From Gammaproteobacteria bacterium (GTDB lineage Bacteria; Pseudomonadota; Gammaproteobacteria; Steroidobacterales; XN24): 64,000 nt of DNA. Made by a program: the position numbers and the translations under genes. The notes beneath the pieces were generated by a model. It saw nothing but the letters and a program-made list of their open reading frames with translations, ran no database searches and had not been told where the DNA came from. The stretch is taken from assembly GCA_024640085.1 (NCBI GenBank), contig JAHEFR010000013.1, positions 1 to 64,000 of the forward strand, given 5' to 3'. Shown piece by piece: positions 16,759 to 25,346 of the stretch (its first letter is position 1; each line of letters begins with the position of its first letter).

Positions 16759-17547
16759 TCATCTGGCCTGGTCTCCTGTTTCCATGTGGGCGTCGAGTTC
16801 ACCCCGGAGGAGGAAGTTGCGCACCTTTGGATCCGGAGACTCGTCCCGCAACGTCTTTGGATTGCCGCGGGCGAGCATGGTCCGGGTGTCGGGATCGAGG
16901 AACACGCTATCGTCCCCGATGGTGAAAATGCTGGCCAGTTCGTGGGTGACCACGACCACCGTCTTGCCCAGGGCGTCGCGTAACTCCAGTATCAGGTCGT
17001 CCAGCAGTCGCGAGCTGATGGGATCGAGGCCGGCAGACGGCTCGTCGAAAAACAGGATCTCCGGATCCAGGGCCAGCGCGCGGGCCAGTCCCGCCCGCTT
17101 CTTCATGCCGCCGCTGATCTGGTTCGGATAGTAATCCTCGAATCCTTTCAGCCCGACGAGCGCCAGCTTCAGGGCCGCGTTTTCGCGGATCTCTTCCGGG
17201 CTCATGTCGGTATACAACTGCATGGACAGGCCGATGTTCTCCGCCAGGGTCATGGAGCTGAACAGGGCACCGCTCTGGAACAGTATCCCGAAGCGCCTCT
17301 TCATCTCCTCCTGATGCCCGTCGTTGGACGACCAGAACGGCTCACCGCTGTAGAAAATCTCCCCGGTGGCGGGCGCCTTGAGACCGATCATGATCTTCAG
17401 CAGGGTGCTCTTGCCGCAGCCGGATCCGCCCATGATGATGAAGACGTCGCCCCGCTTCACGGTGAAGTCGAGGTCCTTCTGGAGAACGAAATCACCATAG
17501 GCCATGGTCAGATTCTCGACCCGGATGTGCTCTGCGGAAGCTGCCAT
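16759..17547 (-). CDS. mlaF: MCE transport system ATP-binding protein (MlaF family)
   Basis: This 262-residue ATPase powers the MCE lipid transporter. Walker A is GGSGCGKST, the signature is QISGGMKKRAGLARAL (the MKKR form is typical of MlaF) and Walker B is ILFFDEPSAGLDP. The switch histidine is in VVTHEL. The C-terminal extension (NPKTLRDESPDPKVRNFLLR) matches MlaF proteins. It lies between the permease and MCE genes in the usual order. No MlaB- or MlaC-like gene is adjacent. Confidence 0.92.
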   Translation of the reverse strand: MAASAEHIRVENLTMAYGDFVLQKDLDFTVKRGDVFIIMGGSGCGKSTLLKIMIGLKAPATGEIFYSGEPFWSSNDGHQEEMKRRFGILFQSGALFSSMTLAENIGLSMQLYTDMSPEEIRENAALKLALVGLKGFEDYYPNQISGGMKKRAGLARALALDPEILFFDEPSAGLDPISSRLLDDLILELRDALGKTVVVVTHELASIFTIGDDSVFLDPDTRTMLARGNPKTLRDESPDPKVRNFLLRGELDAHMETGDQAR

Positions 17548-17557
17548 GAGTAGATCC

Positions 17558-18700
17558 CTACAGGCCCAGGACGTTCAGGATGACGGCGAACAGACCATCG
17601 GTGACGATAATCAGGACGATGCTGGTCACGACGGCGGAGGTTGCGGCCAGGCCGACGGCCTGGGAGCTGTTGCCGCATTGCATGCCGCGCAGGCACCCAG
17701 CCACGGCCACAAGGACGCCAAAGATGACGGCCTTGACCAGGCCGATGTTGATCTGTGCGAGGGAGACGGATCGCCGGGTCTGCTCCACGTATTCGAATAC
17801 GCTCAAATCCAGCATGCCTACACCGACTACCATGCCACCCAGCATACCGAGGACATCGGCGTAAAGAGCCAGCAGGGGCATCATCACCATCAGCGCCACC
17901 ATCCTGGGAACGACCAGGAATTCCATGGGATCGAGGCCCATGGACGAGAGCGCGTCGATCTCCTCGTTGACCCGCATGGTACCTAGCTGGGCCGCGAAAG
18001 CGGCGCCGGTGCGGCCTGCCATGATGATGGCGGTCATCATCGGCCCCATCTCCCGGGCCATCGCCAGACCCACGAGGTTGGCCACGTAGATACCGGCCCC
18101 GAACTGGGCAAGCTGGACGGCGCCGACGAATGCCAGGATCATTCCCACCAGGAAGCTGATCAGGCTGACGATCCCGAAGGCGTTGGCCCCGGTGTCCTGG
18201 ATTAGCAGCATGAGTTCGGATTTCTGATAGCGCGCCTGCCCCTTGAGGAGCCGACTGAACGCCAGGGTCGCGCTACCCAGGAACGCGAGTCCGTCGCCCA
18301 TCCGATCCGCCGCCTCCAGGCCCCAGTTTCCCAGCCTGACCAGGAGTCCGCTCCGGGTATCCGCCTTGCGCGCGCCCGCGCGCTCGCCGACGGCAAAGGC
18401 AAGGCGCAGCAGCCCCTGTGCCCCCTTAGGCAGGCCGGTGGAGTCGAATTCTCTCGGGCCGCCCTCGCCGGTCTCGATGAGCTTCGCGAGGAAGGCGATC
18501 AGCGCTGTGTCCCAGCCCCCGAGGTTGTCCCCTCTTATGACCAGGCGGGCTCCGGGTTGGGAGGCGAGAACCGTCGCGTAACCCGCCGGTGCCGGCAACA
18601 CGGCGCCCAGGCGCCAGTCTCCCCCGACGGTCACCAGGATGGTGTCACCCTCCGGACGGCACTGGCACTGAGCCGGATGGCTGTTGTTATTGTCCGTCAT
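17558..18700 (-). CDS. MCE transport system permease with N-terminal STAS-like domain (MlaE family)
   Basis: This 380-residue protein has an N-terminal soluble part of about 120 residues with a STAS-like pattern. It ends near AQGLLRLAFAVG and is followed by the MlaE/YrbE permease domain. Conserved features are GMILAFVGAVQL, EMGPMMTAIIMAGRTGAAFAAQLGTM, the EEIDALSSMGLDPMEFLV loop and GCLRGMQ. The fused STAS part may replace a separate MlaB. It is the first gene of a four-gene minus-strand operon. The ATG at 18700 is chosen; an in-frame ATG at 18718 is possible and neither has a strong ribosome binding site. Confidence 0.9.
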   Translation of the reverse strand: MTDNNNSHPAQCQCRPEGDTILVTVGGDWRLGAVLPAPAGYATVLASQPGARLVIRGDNLGGWDTALIAFLAKLIETGEGGPREFDSTGLPKGAQGLLRLAFAVGERAGARKADTRSGLLVRLGNWGLEAADRMGDGLAFLGSATLAFSRLLKGQARYQKSELMLLIQDTGANAFGIVSLISFLVGMILAFVGAVQLAQFGAGIYVANLVGLAMAREMGPMMTAIIMAGRTGAAFAAQLGTMRVNEEIDALSSMGLDPMEFLVVPRMVALMVMMPLLALYADVLGMLGGMVVGVGMLDLSVFEYVEQTRRSVSLAQINIGLVKAVIFGVLVAVAGCLRGMQCGNSSQAVGLAATSAVVTSIVLIIVTDGLFAVILNVLGL

Positions 18701-18823
18701 ACAGCGGCCACCGGGCATCGTTCAGAGGATATCCGACGGCAAGCAGGATTATAGCCCGCGGGAACCCCGGTGGGTCGCCGGCGGTGCCCATGCCGCTTGC
18801 CCCCGTGACGCCGGGGGTTGCCC

Positions 18824-19069
18824 TTACCTGGAGTTTCGAAGGCGCATCTTCCGGTGCTGCTCGCTGATGTGGCCACGCACACGCCCGAGAAACCTTCGAG
18901 CCCAGGAGAATTCAAGGCCCAGTATGGCGAGACCCAGGGGTATGACGACAATGGCCGGCCCCGGCAGGACCAGCAAAGCGATCCCGAACAGCAGGACCGA
19001 TCCGCCGATCACGAGCACCGCCAGCCTGCGTGCCTGGCGATAGGTGAGGTCGATCAGCGTCTTGAACAT
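18824..19069 (-). CDS. small PGPGW-family membrane protein
   Basis: This 81-residue protein has two close membrane helices (about 15-33 and 38-52) joined by LPGPAIVVIPLGLAILGLEF, the core of the PGPGW family. It ends in a basic tail (WARRFLGRVRGHISEQHRK). Function of the family is unknown. It lies upstream of the MCE operon on the same strand with a gap of about 120 bases. Confidence 0.8.
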   Translation of the reverse strand: MFKTLIDLTYRQARRLAVLVIGGSVLLFGIALLVLPGPAIVVIPLGLAILGLEFSWARRFLGRVRGHISEQHRKMRLRNSR

Positions 19070-19162
19070 CCTGGGATCCAGTCAATACCGCAGGTCTTCA
19101 CGGTTAGATCAGCCATCCTAAGCAGAGGGTTCCCGTGTTCACCGGACAAGAGTCTGAACTGA

Positions 19163-19168
19163 TATGAT
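19163..19168 (+). promoter_or_regulatory. candidate -10 box overlapping an upstream start codon
   Basis: TATGAT (5 of 6 matches to consensus) overlaps the first in-frame ATG of the following lipoprotein gene. TTCACC at 19138-19143 is the best -35 but is 19 bases away. If used, transcription would begin near 19175 and the ATG at 19176 or 19188 would be the true start. Confidence 0.3.
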
Positions 19169-19175
19169 CGGAACC

Positions 19176-19583
19176 ATGAGCCGTTCAATGAAAATCCCTC
19201 TGGCCGGGGTGATTTCCGCCTATCTGGTGATCACCGGATGCCTGTCCCCGACCCCTTGGTGGGAGAAGGATCTCAGGACCTGGATCGGCGCGGACGCTCA
19301 GGAACTCGAGACCGTGTGGGGGCCTCCCGCGAGGGCCATCGTGGGCAAGTCCGGTCATCCGGTCATGGTCTATGAAAGCCATACCACTATCAACCTGCAG
19401 GAAGAGGCTCTGCGGGACCCGAGCAAGATGGTTTCCGACCGTATGCCCGATCCGGGCACCCGTATCGAGGACCTGGACTGCGAGATGTACTTCGAACTCG
19501 AGAACGACAAGGTCGTGGATGTCTGGTTCGACGGCGCCGGCTGCCAGGTCATCCCCAGGCCGACCAGGTCACCCGGCCCCTGA
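19176..19583 (+). CDS. small lipoprotein of unknown function
   Basis: This 135-residue product has a lipoprotein signal (MSRSMKIPLAGVISAYLVIT, lipobox ITGC). The mature part begins SPTPWWEKDLRTWIG and has conserved-looking segments TVWGPPARAI and MVYESHTTINL and a YFELENDKVVDVWFDGAGC tail. It may belong to the small lipoproteins with a BamE-like fold (SmpA/OmlA type), which also end in a strand with a GxGC motif, but this is only a resemblance. Possible starts are at 19164, 19176 and 19188. It converges with and overlaps the next gene by 15 bases. Confidence 0.7.
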   Translation: MSRSMKIPLAGVISAYLVITGCLSPTPWWEKDLRTWIGADAQELETVWGPPARAIVGKSGHPVMVYESHTTINLQEEALRDPSKMVSDRMPDPGTRIEDLDCEMYFELENDKVVDVWFDGAGCQVIPRPTRSPGP

Positions 19584-20147
19584 TCCCGCTCGGAACGGGT
19601 ATCTCTGAAACAGCATGGCCACGGCGCTCCTGGCACGGGCGTCGGTATCCTCGGTCAGCGCCTTCCTTAGACGCCCGGTGCCTGCCGCCTCCCACACGAG
19701 TTGCTGACGTTTCGAGTCCACTACGTCGATCAGCAGCGTCCCCTCGTCGTACTCCCGGACCCACGTATCGTAGTTGTAGCTCGGCCAGGTGCCGTAGTAT
19801 GGGCCGCGATAATAATAAGGCGCGGGCGGCCCCGCCGCCGGGACCTGTGAGACTTTCTGGACCGATCGTACCGTAACCGAATAGTTGACCAGCAGGTCAG
19901 GGTCGGCGTCCTTGACGTAGCCCCGGGACTCCATCTCTTGCTCGACGGCGGCGCGTATGCTCTGGCCCACCAGGGTTTCGTAACCTTCAGCGTTCCGGCC
20001 CGCGCTCTCCATGATGTTGTAGGTCCGGTACTGGGCGAAGTCCACGGAGCGGTCGAAATTGGATCGAATCTCCGGCTGCGGCGCAGCGCAGGCAGTCAGC
20101 AACAACGCTACCGCACCGACCACGGATCTGAAGGTCACTGTCTCCAT
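19569..20147 (-). CDS. DUF4136-type lipoprotein
   Basis: This 192-residue lipoprotein (lipobox LTAC) has the DUF4136 pattern. The mature domain begins IRSNFDRSVDFAQYRTYN and includes the segment DADPDLLVNYSVTV. A Tyr/Gly/Pro-rich loop (PYYYRGPYYGTW) comes next. The domain then continues EGTLLIDVVDSKRQQLVWEAAGTG. Function is unknown; such proteins are widespread outer-membrane-associated lipoproteins. It overlaps the convergent lipoprotein gene at its 3' end. Confidence 0.85.
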   Translation of the reverse strand: METVTFRSVVGAVALLLTACAAPQPEIRSNFDRSVDFAQYRTYNIMESAGRNAEGYETLVGQSIRAAVEQEMESRGYVKDADPDLLVNYSVTVRSVQKVSQVPAAGPPAPYYYRGPYYGTWPSYNYDTWVREYDEGTLLIDVVDSKRQQLVWEAAGTGRLRKALTEDTDARARSAVAMLFQRYPFRAGSGAG

Positions 20148-20280
20148 CTCGTGCTCCCGCTAGGATTCTGTCAGCAGATTCACCGTGCCCGGAATCTCGA
20201 TTCTGTGCAAGGGTTCGGCGCCTGCCGGTCGTGAGATTCAGGCGGCGACCGCCATCGACCGGAAACACAACCGCACCAGC

Positions 20281-21141
20281 CTATCCCTCGCCATCCATGA
20301 AGTCCCGCTGCCCGGTCCGGTCGCGAGCCGCCCAGATTGTGGTCACGCCTGCAGAGGACCCTGCTCTGGCCTGGCCGTCTCCATCGACTGCGATGAGACC
20401 GTACTCCAGTCGTCGTCGGTCAGCCTCCACCAGGGTGCGCCTGATCGCAGCCTCCAGATCCATCCCGTCGGCGACCCGGACAGCGACCCGCGTCGCCGCA
20501 GCATGGTCCACGATGTCCTCGCCGACGCCGGTGCAGGAGACGCCGACGCCGGCGTCCGCATAGGTACCCGCTACGGTGGCGCTGTCGCTGACGCGCCCGG
20601 GCGCCTCGAAGCCGACGCCCCCGGTGGAGGTCGCCGCCCAGATCCGGCCCTGTCGGTCGATGGCCACCGCTCCCACCGTCCCGGTATCTCCGGCCAGCCG
20701 CCTTTGATGCTCGGCCATCCGGTGCGGGGTCACGGGGTCGAAATCCTGCATCCCCAGTGAATGCGCGTAACGGGTCGCATGCTCCCCGGCCAGCACCCGG
20801 TGCCGTTCCCCTCCCAGCGCTGCCGCCACATCGATGGGATGTCGGACGCGCTCCACGTTGATCACGCCGGAAAAACGCCCGGCAACGCCATCCATCAGCG
20901 CCGCCGACATTCGGGCGATGCCGTCCATCTGCAGTCGCGACCCGAATCCTGCATTGAACAACGGATCGTCCTCCAGCAGTCTGACTGCCTGCAGCACGGC
21001 TGCCCGGGCACCATCTTCCGCGAGGACGTCCCAGGCTGCCGGCAGGATCTTGCGCAGGCTTCGCGCGTAATCATCCTTGCCGGAATGGATGCCCTCCCTT
21101 GCGCCAGCGCCGCCATGGATAATCAGAGCCGTTCGGTTCAT
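20281..21141 (-). CDS. isoaspartyl peptidase/L-asparaginase (type III Ntn hydrolase), cytoplasmic
   Basis: This 286-residue Ntn hydrolase should cleave itself before the Thr in GTVGAVAID (about residue 160) to make alpha and beta subunits. It then hydrolyses L-asparagine or isoaspartyl dipeptides. Family motifs are LIIHGGAGA at the N-terminus, NAGFGSRLQMDG, ATSTGGVGFEAPGRVSDS and GTYADAGVGVSCTG. No signal peptide is present, unlike the paralogue at 24324-25322. The ATG at 21141 has AGG seven bases upstream; starts at 21147 and 21159 are alternatives. Confidence 0.9.
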   Translation of the reverse strand: MNRTALIIHGGAGAREGIHSGKDDYARSLRKILPAAWDVLAEDGARAAVLQAVRLLEDDPLFNAGFGSRLQMDGIARMSAALMDGVAGRFSGVINVERVRHPIDVAAALGGERHRVLAGEHATRYAHSLGMQDFDPVTPHRMAEHQRRLAGDTGTVGAVAIDRQGRIWAATSTGGVGFEAPGRVSDSATVAGTYADAGVGVSCTGVGEDIVDHAAATRVAVRVADGMDLEAAIRRTLVEADRRRLEYGLIAVDGDGQARAGSSAGVTTIWAARDRTGQRDFMDGEG

Positions 21142-21233
21142 CGCCATACCTGCTTGCACCGATGGATCGACGTATATTAGCCGCGGTTGCGACGTGAGCG
21201 GGGAGTCCGGATGAAGCCCAGAGGTCGCCAGGC

Positions 21234-22106
21234 ATGAGTAACAGACTCAAATCTGTATTTATTGCGGTCTATCTGCCGCTGGTAATCCTCATCGGCGTGT
21301 CCTCGATTTTCGGTCTGGTGTTCTCCCAGGCAAAGATAGCCTGGGCTGGCGCCGGGCTGACGGTCCTGCCGTTCGTGGGCCTCTTCTTACGCGCGACCCT
21401 GTCCAGGACTCTGGCTCGCACCAGCCGCAACCTGCCGCTGCTGTCCCTGGTTGCCGTCGCGGGCGGGGTCTTGGCGGTGTACGGCTTCTGGCGCAGCGGC
21501 TTCCCGGCCACGCTGCCGCTCGCCGCCGCAGTGTCAGGCGTTATCGGCTTCTTCCTCTTCGACTTCTGGTACTCCAGCTTCGGACGGAGAGTGAACGACC
21601 GGCTCGACGAGGGACGCATCCTGCCGGATTTCCGCGCCGCCGACGCAGCGGGAAACGTAGTACGGCCATCGACTCTTCGCGGCCGACCTGTGCTCTTCAT
21701 GTTCTATCGTGGCAACTGGTGTCCGTTCTGTATGGCGCAGGTCAACGAGATCACCCAAAGGTACCGGGAGTTGGCAAGCCGGGGCGTGGATCTCGTGCTG
21801 ATCAGCCCCCAGCCGACCGACCTGACGCAGCGCGTGGCGGAGATGTATGAAGTTCCGTGCCGGTTCTGGGTAGACAAGGACCTGTCCGCCGCTGGCGAAC
21901 TGGGCCTCGTCCATGACGAGGGTGTCCCGCCAGGCGGCCTGCGGCGCAAGTACGGGCCCGACACGGTGTTGCCCACCGTGGTGATCGTCGATCCGGATGG
22001 GCGGATCCTGTTCGCGGATCAGACTGAGAACTACCGTGTCCGGCCCGATCCCGATATCTTTCTGCGGGTTCTGCAGCATCACGGATACCGGCCGGCTGAC
22101 CCATAA
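21234..22106 (+). CDS. membrane-anchored peroxiredoxin-like protein (AhpC/TSA fold)
   Basis: The 290-residue protein has about four N-terminal membrane helices (residues about 8-110). An AhpC/TSA thioredoxin-fold domain follows (about 128-285). The active site is RGNWCPFCMAQVNEI, with two cysteines in a CPFC arrangement. VLISPQPTDLTQRVAEMYEV and LPTVVIVDPDGRILFADQTENYRVRPD match peroxiredoxin-like proteins. The soluble domain probably faces the cytoplasm or periplasm as a thiol peroxidase or disulfide reductase; topology is not certain. It is divergent from the isoaspartyl peptidase gene. Confidence 0.82.
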   Translation: MSNRLKSVFIAVYLPLVILIGVSSIFGLVFSQAKIAWAGAGLTVLPFVGLFLRATLSRTLARTSRNLPLLSLVAVAGGVLAVYGFWRSGFPATLPLAAAVSGVIGFFLFDFWYSSFGRRVNDRLDEGRILPDFRAADAAGNVVRPSTLRGRPVLFMFYRGNWCPFCMAQVNEITQRYRELASRGVDLVLISPQPTDLTQRVAEMYEVPCRFWVDKDLSAAGELGLVHDEGVPPGGLRRKYGPDTVLPTVVIVDPDGRILFADQTENYRVRPDPDIFLRVLQHHGYRPADP

Positions 22107-22218
22107 TGCCGCGGACTGATGCGCGTGGTACACGATACAGGTAGCGACCGAGTCTCGGGAGGCAACTCCAAGATATCCAGGAGCAACCCATCGGTAAACC
22201 GACCGGGAGTTCCTGCCC

Positions 22219-22419
22219 TCAGGATTCGTACAGGTCTTCCAGCTGCCTTTGGAGCCGACGGCGGTCTGCCAGCGCTTCCAGGGCACGCCTGGCCGGGGTG
22301 CCGGGCCCGCTCCGTTGCCGTTCCCGGGCGACCAGCCTTTTCAGTTCCAGGCCTGAGTCGAATTCGGCAGCCGTATCCGGCTCCGCCGTAACTAGGTAGG
22401 GTCGTCTCTTCCTGCCCAT
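22219..22419 (-). CDS. small basic/acidic protein, PA3496-like
   Basis: This 66-residue protein starts MGRKRRPYLVTAEPDTAAEF and ends ARRALEALADRRRLQRQLED. The latter is a charged helix resembling the short PA3496-type family of gammaproteobacteria. The ATG at 22419 has GGAG six bases upstream, which supports translation. The open frame upstream is longer but loses that ribosome binding site. Function unknown. Confidence 0.62.
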   Translation of the reverse strand: MGRKRRPYLVTAEPDTAAEFDSGLELKRLVARERQRSGPGTPARRALEALADRRRLQRQLEDLYES

Positions 22420-22524
22420 AAGATCTCCGGCAACAGCCAGGTTTCGCGTAACACTGGTTTCGAATAGCCGATGCAGTCGGATGCAGTCGTGCCTCCATGG
22501 CTGGCTGGACGGGTCGGATTGACC

Positions 22525-22530
22525 TATATT
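22525..22530 (+). promoter_or_regulatory. candidate -10 box of the kinase gene
   Basis: TATATT (5 of 6) would place the start near 22537, about 35 bases before the GTG at 22571. No convincing -35 is visible at the right distance. Confidence 0.25.
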
Positions 22531-22570
22531 GCTGCGGCGGCCGGCGGGCGCCGCGGGTTGGCGGGACAAG

Positions 22571-23377
22571 GTGGAGTCTGTGCTCAAGGCACGCCAGAAG
22601 CTCGGGAAATACCGCATCGAGAAACGGCTGGCGAACGGTCCGCTGGCCGCGGTCTATCGCGCCTACGACTCCATCCACGGTCTCCGCGTCGCGCTCAAGA
22701 TTCCCCATCGGCGCATCATGGACGACTACTTCCTCGCCGACTTCAGGAAGGAGGTCCGACTGACCGCGAAGCTCGACCACCCGAATATCCTCTCTATCCA
22801 GAATGCCGACTTTAACAGCGGCTATTTCGTCATCTCCATGCCCCTGGGGGACGAAACCCTTGGCGACAGACTGACTCGCAGGATCGCGACCTCAAAGGCC
22901 CTGGCTTTTACTGAGCAGATACTTTCGGCGGTCGCGCACGCCCACAGCCTGCGCATCATCCACTGCGACATCAAGCCGGAGAACTTCATCCTCTTCGGCC
23001 CGGATTATCTGCGCCTCACGGACTTTGGCTTCGCCAAGCTGGCACGTGGAAGGATCGATGCGTCGGGCTCCGGCACCGTCGGGTACATCGCGCCGGAACA
23101 GGCCATGGGAAGGCCGATGCTGCAGTCAGACGTATTCTCGCTCGGTCTTGTGCTTTATCGCATGTTCTCCGGGACGCTGCCCCGCTGGCCATACGAATGG
23201 CCCGCAGCCGGGAATCAGCGTCTCCGCCAGAAACTTCATCCGGATATGGTGGACCTCATCCGCCGCGCCATCGACGTACGACCAGCGCGCCGTTTTCGCG
23301 ACGCGATCCATATGTACAACGTCTTCAGTCGTATCCGACAACCTGCCGTCCGGGCCGGTCAGGTCAAGCGTAAATGA
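22571..23377 (+). CDS. serine/threonine protein kinase (short, Hanks type)
   Basis: This 268-residue cytoplasmic kinase consists almost only of the catalytic domain. The glycine loop is degenerate (LANGPLAAVY). The ATP lysine is in VALKIPH (about K43). The catalytic loop reads IIHCDIKPENF, with HCD in place of HRD (about D133). DFG is at about 151-153 and APE is in YIAPEQ. No membrane helix or sensor domain follows. No ATG exists at the right place: GTG at 22571 is preferred, with GTG at 22580 and TTG at 22529 as alternatives. The stop overlaps the phosphatase start (ATGA), so kinase and phosphatase are coupled. Confidence 0.88.
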   Translation: MESVLKARQKLGKYRIEKRLANGPLAAVYRAYDSIHGLRVALKIPHRRIMDDYFLADFRKEVRLTAKLDHPNILSIQNADFNSGYFVISMPLGDETLGDRLTRRIATSKALAFTEQILSAVAHAHSLRIIHCDIKPENFILFGPDYLRLTDFGFAKLARGRIDASGSGTVGYIAPEQAMGRPMLQSDVFSLGLVLYRMFSGTLPRWPYEWPAAGNQRLRQKLHPDMVDLIRRAIDVRPARRFRDAIHMYNVFSRIRQPAVRAGQVKRK

Positions 23378-24231
23378 GGTTACTGCCGATCCTGCCCGGG
23401 AACCTGATGCGCTGCGAGGGAGCCGAAGCTCCTGTTTCCGGCGTGCTGCCGCTCGCGGAGGGCGCCGCCGCGTTCTACAGCGCTCCTAGCCCTGACCGGA
23501 ACGGCCGCAGTCAGGATGCAGTCCTCATCATGCCCCTCGGGCCGGACCGCGGTGTCATAGCGGTGGCGGACGGCATGGGCGGCTTGCCCGGAGGCAGGGA
23601 GGCCGCGTCGATAGCCATCGACGCCCTGGTGGAAGGTCTGTGCGCTGAGACGCCGGAACCGATCCCGGTCCGCATCCGGATCATGGATTCCATCGAGCGA
23701 GCGAACGAGCGCATCCTTGCCGCTGGTATCGGGTCTGCGACGACATTGGCGGTCGCCGAGATCGGACCGGGCAGCGTTCGCGCATATCACGTCGGGGATT
23801 CCGAGATCCTGGCCTTCGGCCAGCGCGGCCGGGTGAAAATCCAGTCCGTGCCCCATTCCCCCGTCGGCTTTGCCTACCATGCGGGCATGCTGGACGAGAC
23901 CCAGGCCATCTCCCACGAGGATCGGCACCTTGTCTCGAACATGCTCGGGACCCGTGACATGCGTATCGAAGTCGGGAGCTCCATACCGATGGCCCCCCAC
24001 GATACCGTGATAGTTTGCAGCGACGGGCTGGTGGACAACCTGCAATTCGAGGAAATCTGCCGCGGATTGAGGCAAGGCCGTCTTGACCGATCCGTCCGGA
24101 GCCTGGCAGCTACCGCCGTGGACAGGATGACCCGACCGGTCGCCGGCAGACCCAGCAAGCCGGACGATCTGAGCCTCGTCGCCTATCGGCGCTCCCCGGG
24201 GCAGGCCCTGATGCGGCGCCTGTCCTCCTGA
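23374..24231 (+). CDS. PP2C-family serine/threonine phosphatase
   Basis: This 285-residue metal-dependent phosphatase keeps the full set of PP2C residues: Asp in GRSQDAVLI, ADGMGGLPGG, the VGDSEIL strand, the VCSDGLVDN motif and the final Asp in KPDDLSLVAY. It should reverse phosphorylation by the kinase encoded just upstream, with which it overlaps by 4 bases. No transmembrane segment is present. Targets are unknown; genes close by encode a peroxiredoxin and two isoaspartyl peptidases. Confidence 0.92.
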   Translation: MRLLPILPGNLMRCEGAEAPVSGVLPLAEGAAAFYSAPSPDRNGRSQDAVLIMPLGPDRGVIAVADGMGGLPGGREAASIAIDALVEGLCAETPEPIPVRIRIMDSIERANERILAAGIGSATTLAVAEIGPGSVRAYHVGDSEILAFGQRGRVKIQSVPHSPVGFAYHAGMLDETQAISHEDRHLVSNMLGTRDMRIEVGSSIPMAPHDTVIVCSDGLVDNLQFEEICRGLRQGRLDRSVRSLAATAVDRMTRPVAGRPSKPDDLSLVAYRRSPGQALMRRLSS

Positions 24232-24323
24232 TCTCCCGCAGGGGCCACCGCGTCCGCCCGCCACGGGCACAGGACTCCGGGGAGGGGGATAATCGGGACA
24301 CCCGACACCCTTATTCCGCGGAC

Positions 24324-25322
24324 ATGTTCATGCACCACCCAATCCGTCTGCTCCTCGTGACCATCATCCTGTCTGGCGCTCCGGCGGTCCCGCTCCGGGC
24401 GGACACCGCACCGATCCTGCTGATCCATGGTGGCGCCGGCGACATTTCCAGAGAGGAGTTGACCCTGGAGCGGGAGACCGCGTTCCGGGCCGCGCTGGGG
24501 GCCGCCCTGGAGGCTGGATACGCGGTGCTCGACGACGGCGGAAACGCGCTGGATGCCGTCACCACGGCGATCGTGATGATGGAAGACGACGACCTGTTCA
24601 ACGCGGGACGGGGAGCAGTCTTCACTCACGAGGCCCGTAACGAGATGGATGCATCAGTGATGGACGGGGCGGACCGCTCGGCGGGCGCCGTGGCGGCGGT
24701 CCGGCTGGTCAAGAATCCCATCCTGCTGGCCCGGGAAGTCATGGAGCATTCACCGCACGTGATGCTGATCGGCGCCGGTGCGGAGGAATTCGCAATCGAG
24801 CGCCGTATGGAACTGCGGCCGCCCGGTTATTTCCGTACCGAGCGCCGCTGGCGACAGTTACTCGAGACCATGGACAAAAGTGCGTCTGCCGAGAAGCCGT
24901 TCGGTACGGTGGGAGCGGTCGCCCTCGACCGGCAAGGGAACCTGGCGGCGGGCACGTCCACCGGCGGGATGACCGACAAGCGCACGGGGCGTGTGGGCGA
25001 TTCGCCCATCATCGGCGCCGGCACCTATGCCGACAACGAGAGCTGCGCCGTGTCGGCGACAGGCCATGGCGAGTATTTCATCCGGGCGGTCGTCGCCTAC
25101 GATATCTGCGCCCGGGTCCGCTACCGGGACGAGTCCCCGGTCGAATCGGCAAAGGTAGTGCTGATGGAGGAACTGGCCGCCCTCGGTGGCGACGGCGGCG
25201 TCATCGTTCTGGATCGACGGGGCCGGCACGGATTCGTCTTCAATACCGGCGGGATGTACCGCGGCGTGATCGAGGCGCGGGGCCGGCCGAGAGTGGCGAT
25301 CTTTGCCGACGACGACACCTGA
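24324..25322 (+). CDS. isoaspartyl peptidase/L-asparaginase (type III), exported
   Basis: This 332-residue paralogue of the enzyme at 20281-21141 carries an N-terminal signal peptide (HHPIRLLLVTIILSGAPAVP, likely cleaved after LRA before DTAP), so it should act in the periplasm. Motifs are LLIHGGAGDISRE, DDLFNAGRGAVFTHEARNEM, the self-cleavage Thr in FGTVGAVALD, and AAGTSTGGMTDKRTGRVGDS with GAGTYAD. In-frame ATG codons at 24324 and 24330 are both possible. It may salvage damaged (isoaspartyl) peptides or asparagine. Confidence 0.9.
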   Translation: MFMHHPIRLLLVTIILSGAPAVPLRADTAPILLIHGGAGDISREELTLERETAFRAALGAALEAGYAVLDDGGNALDAVTTAIVMMEDDDLFNAGRGAVFTHEARNEMDASVMDGADRSAGAVAAVRLVKNPILLAREVMEHSPHVMLIGAGAEEFAIERRMELRPPGYFRTERRWRQLLETMDKSASAEKPFGTVGAVALDRQGNLAAGTSTGGMTDKRTGRVGDSPIIGAGTYADNESCAVSATGHGEYFIRAVVAYDICARVRYRDESPVESAKVVLMEELAALGGDGGVIVLDRRGRHGFVFNTGGMYRGVIEARGRPRVAIFADDDT

Positions 25323-25346
25323 GCTGCGGCCTCGCGGGAAGCAGGA

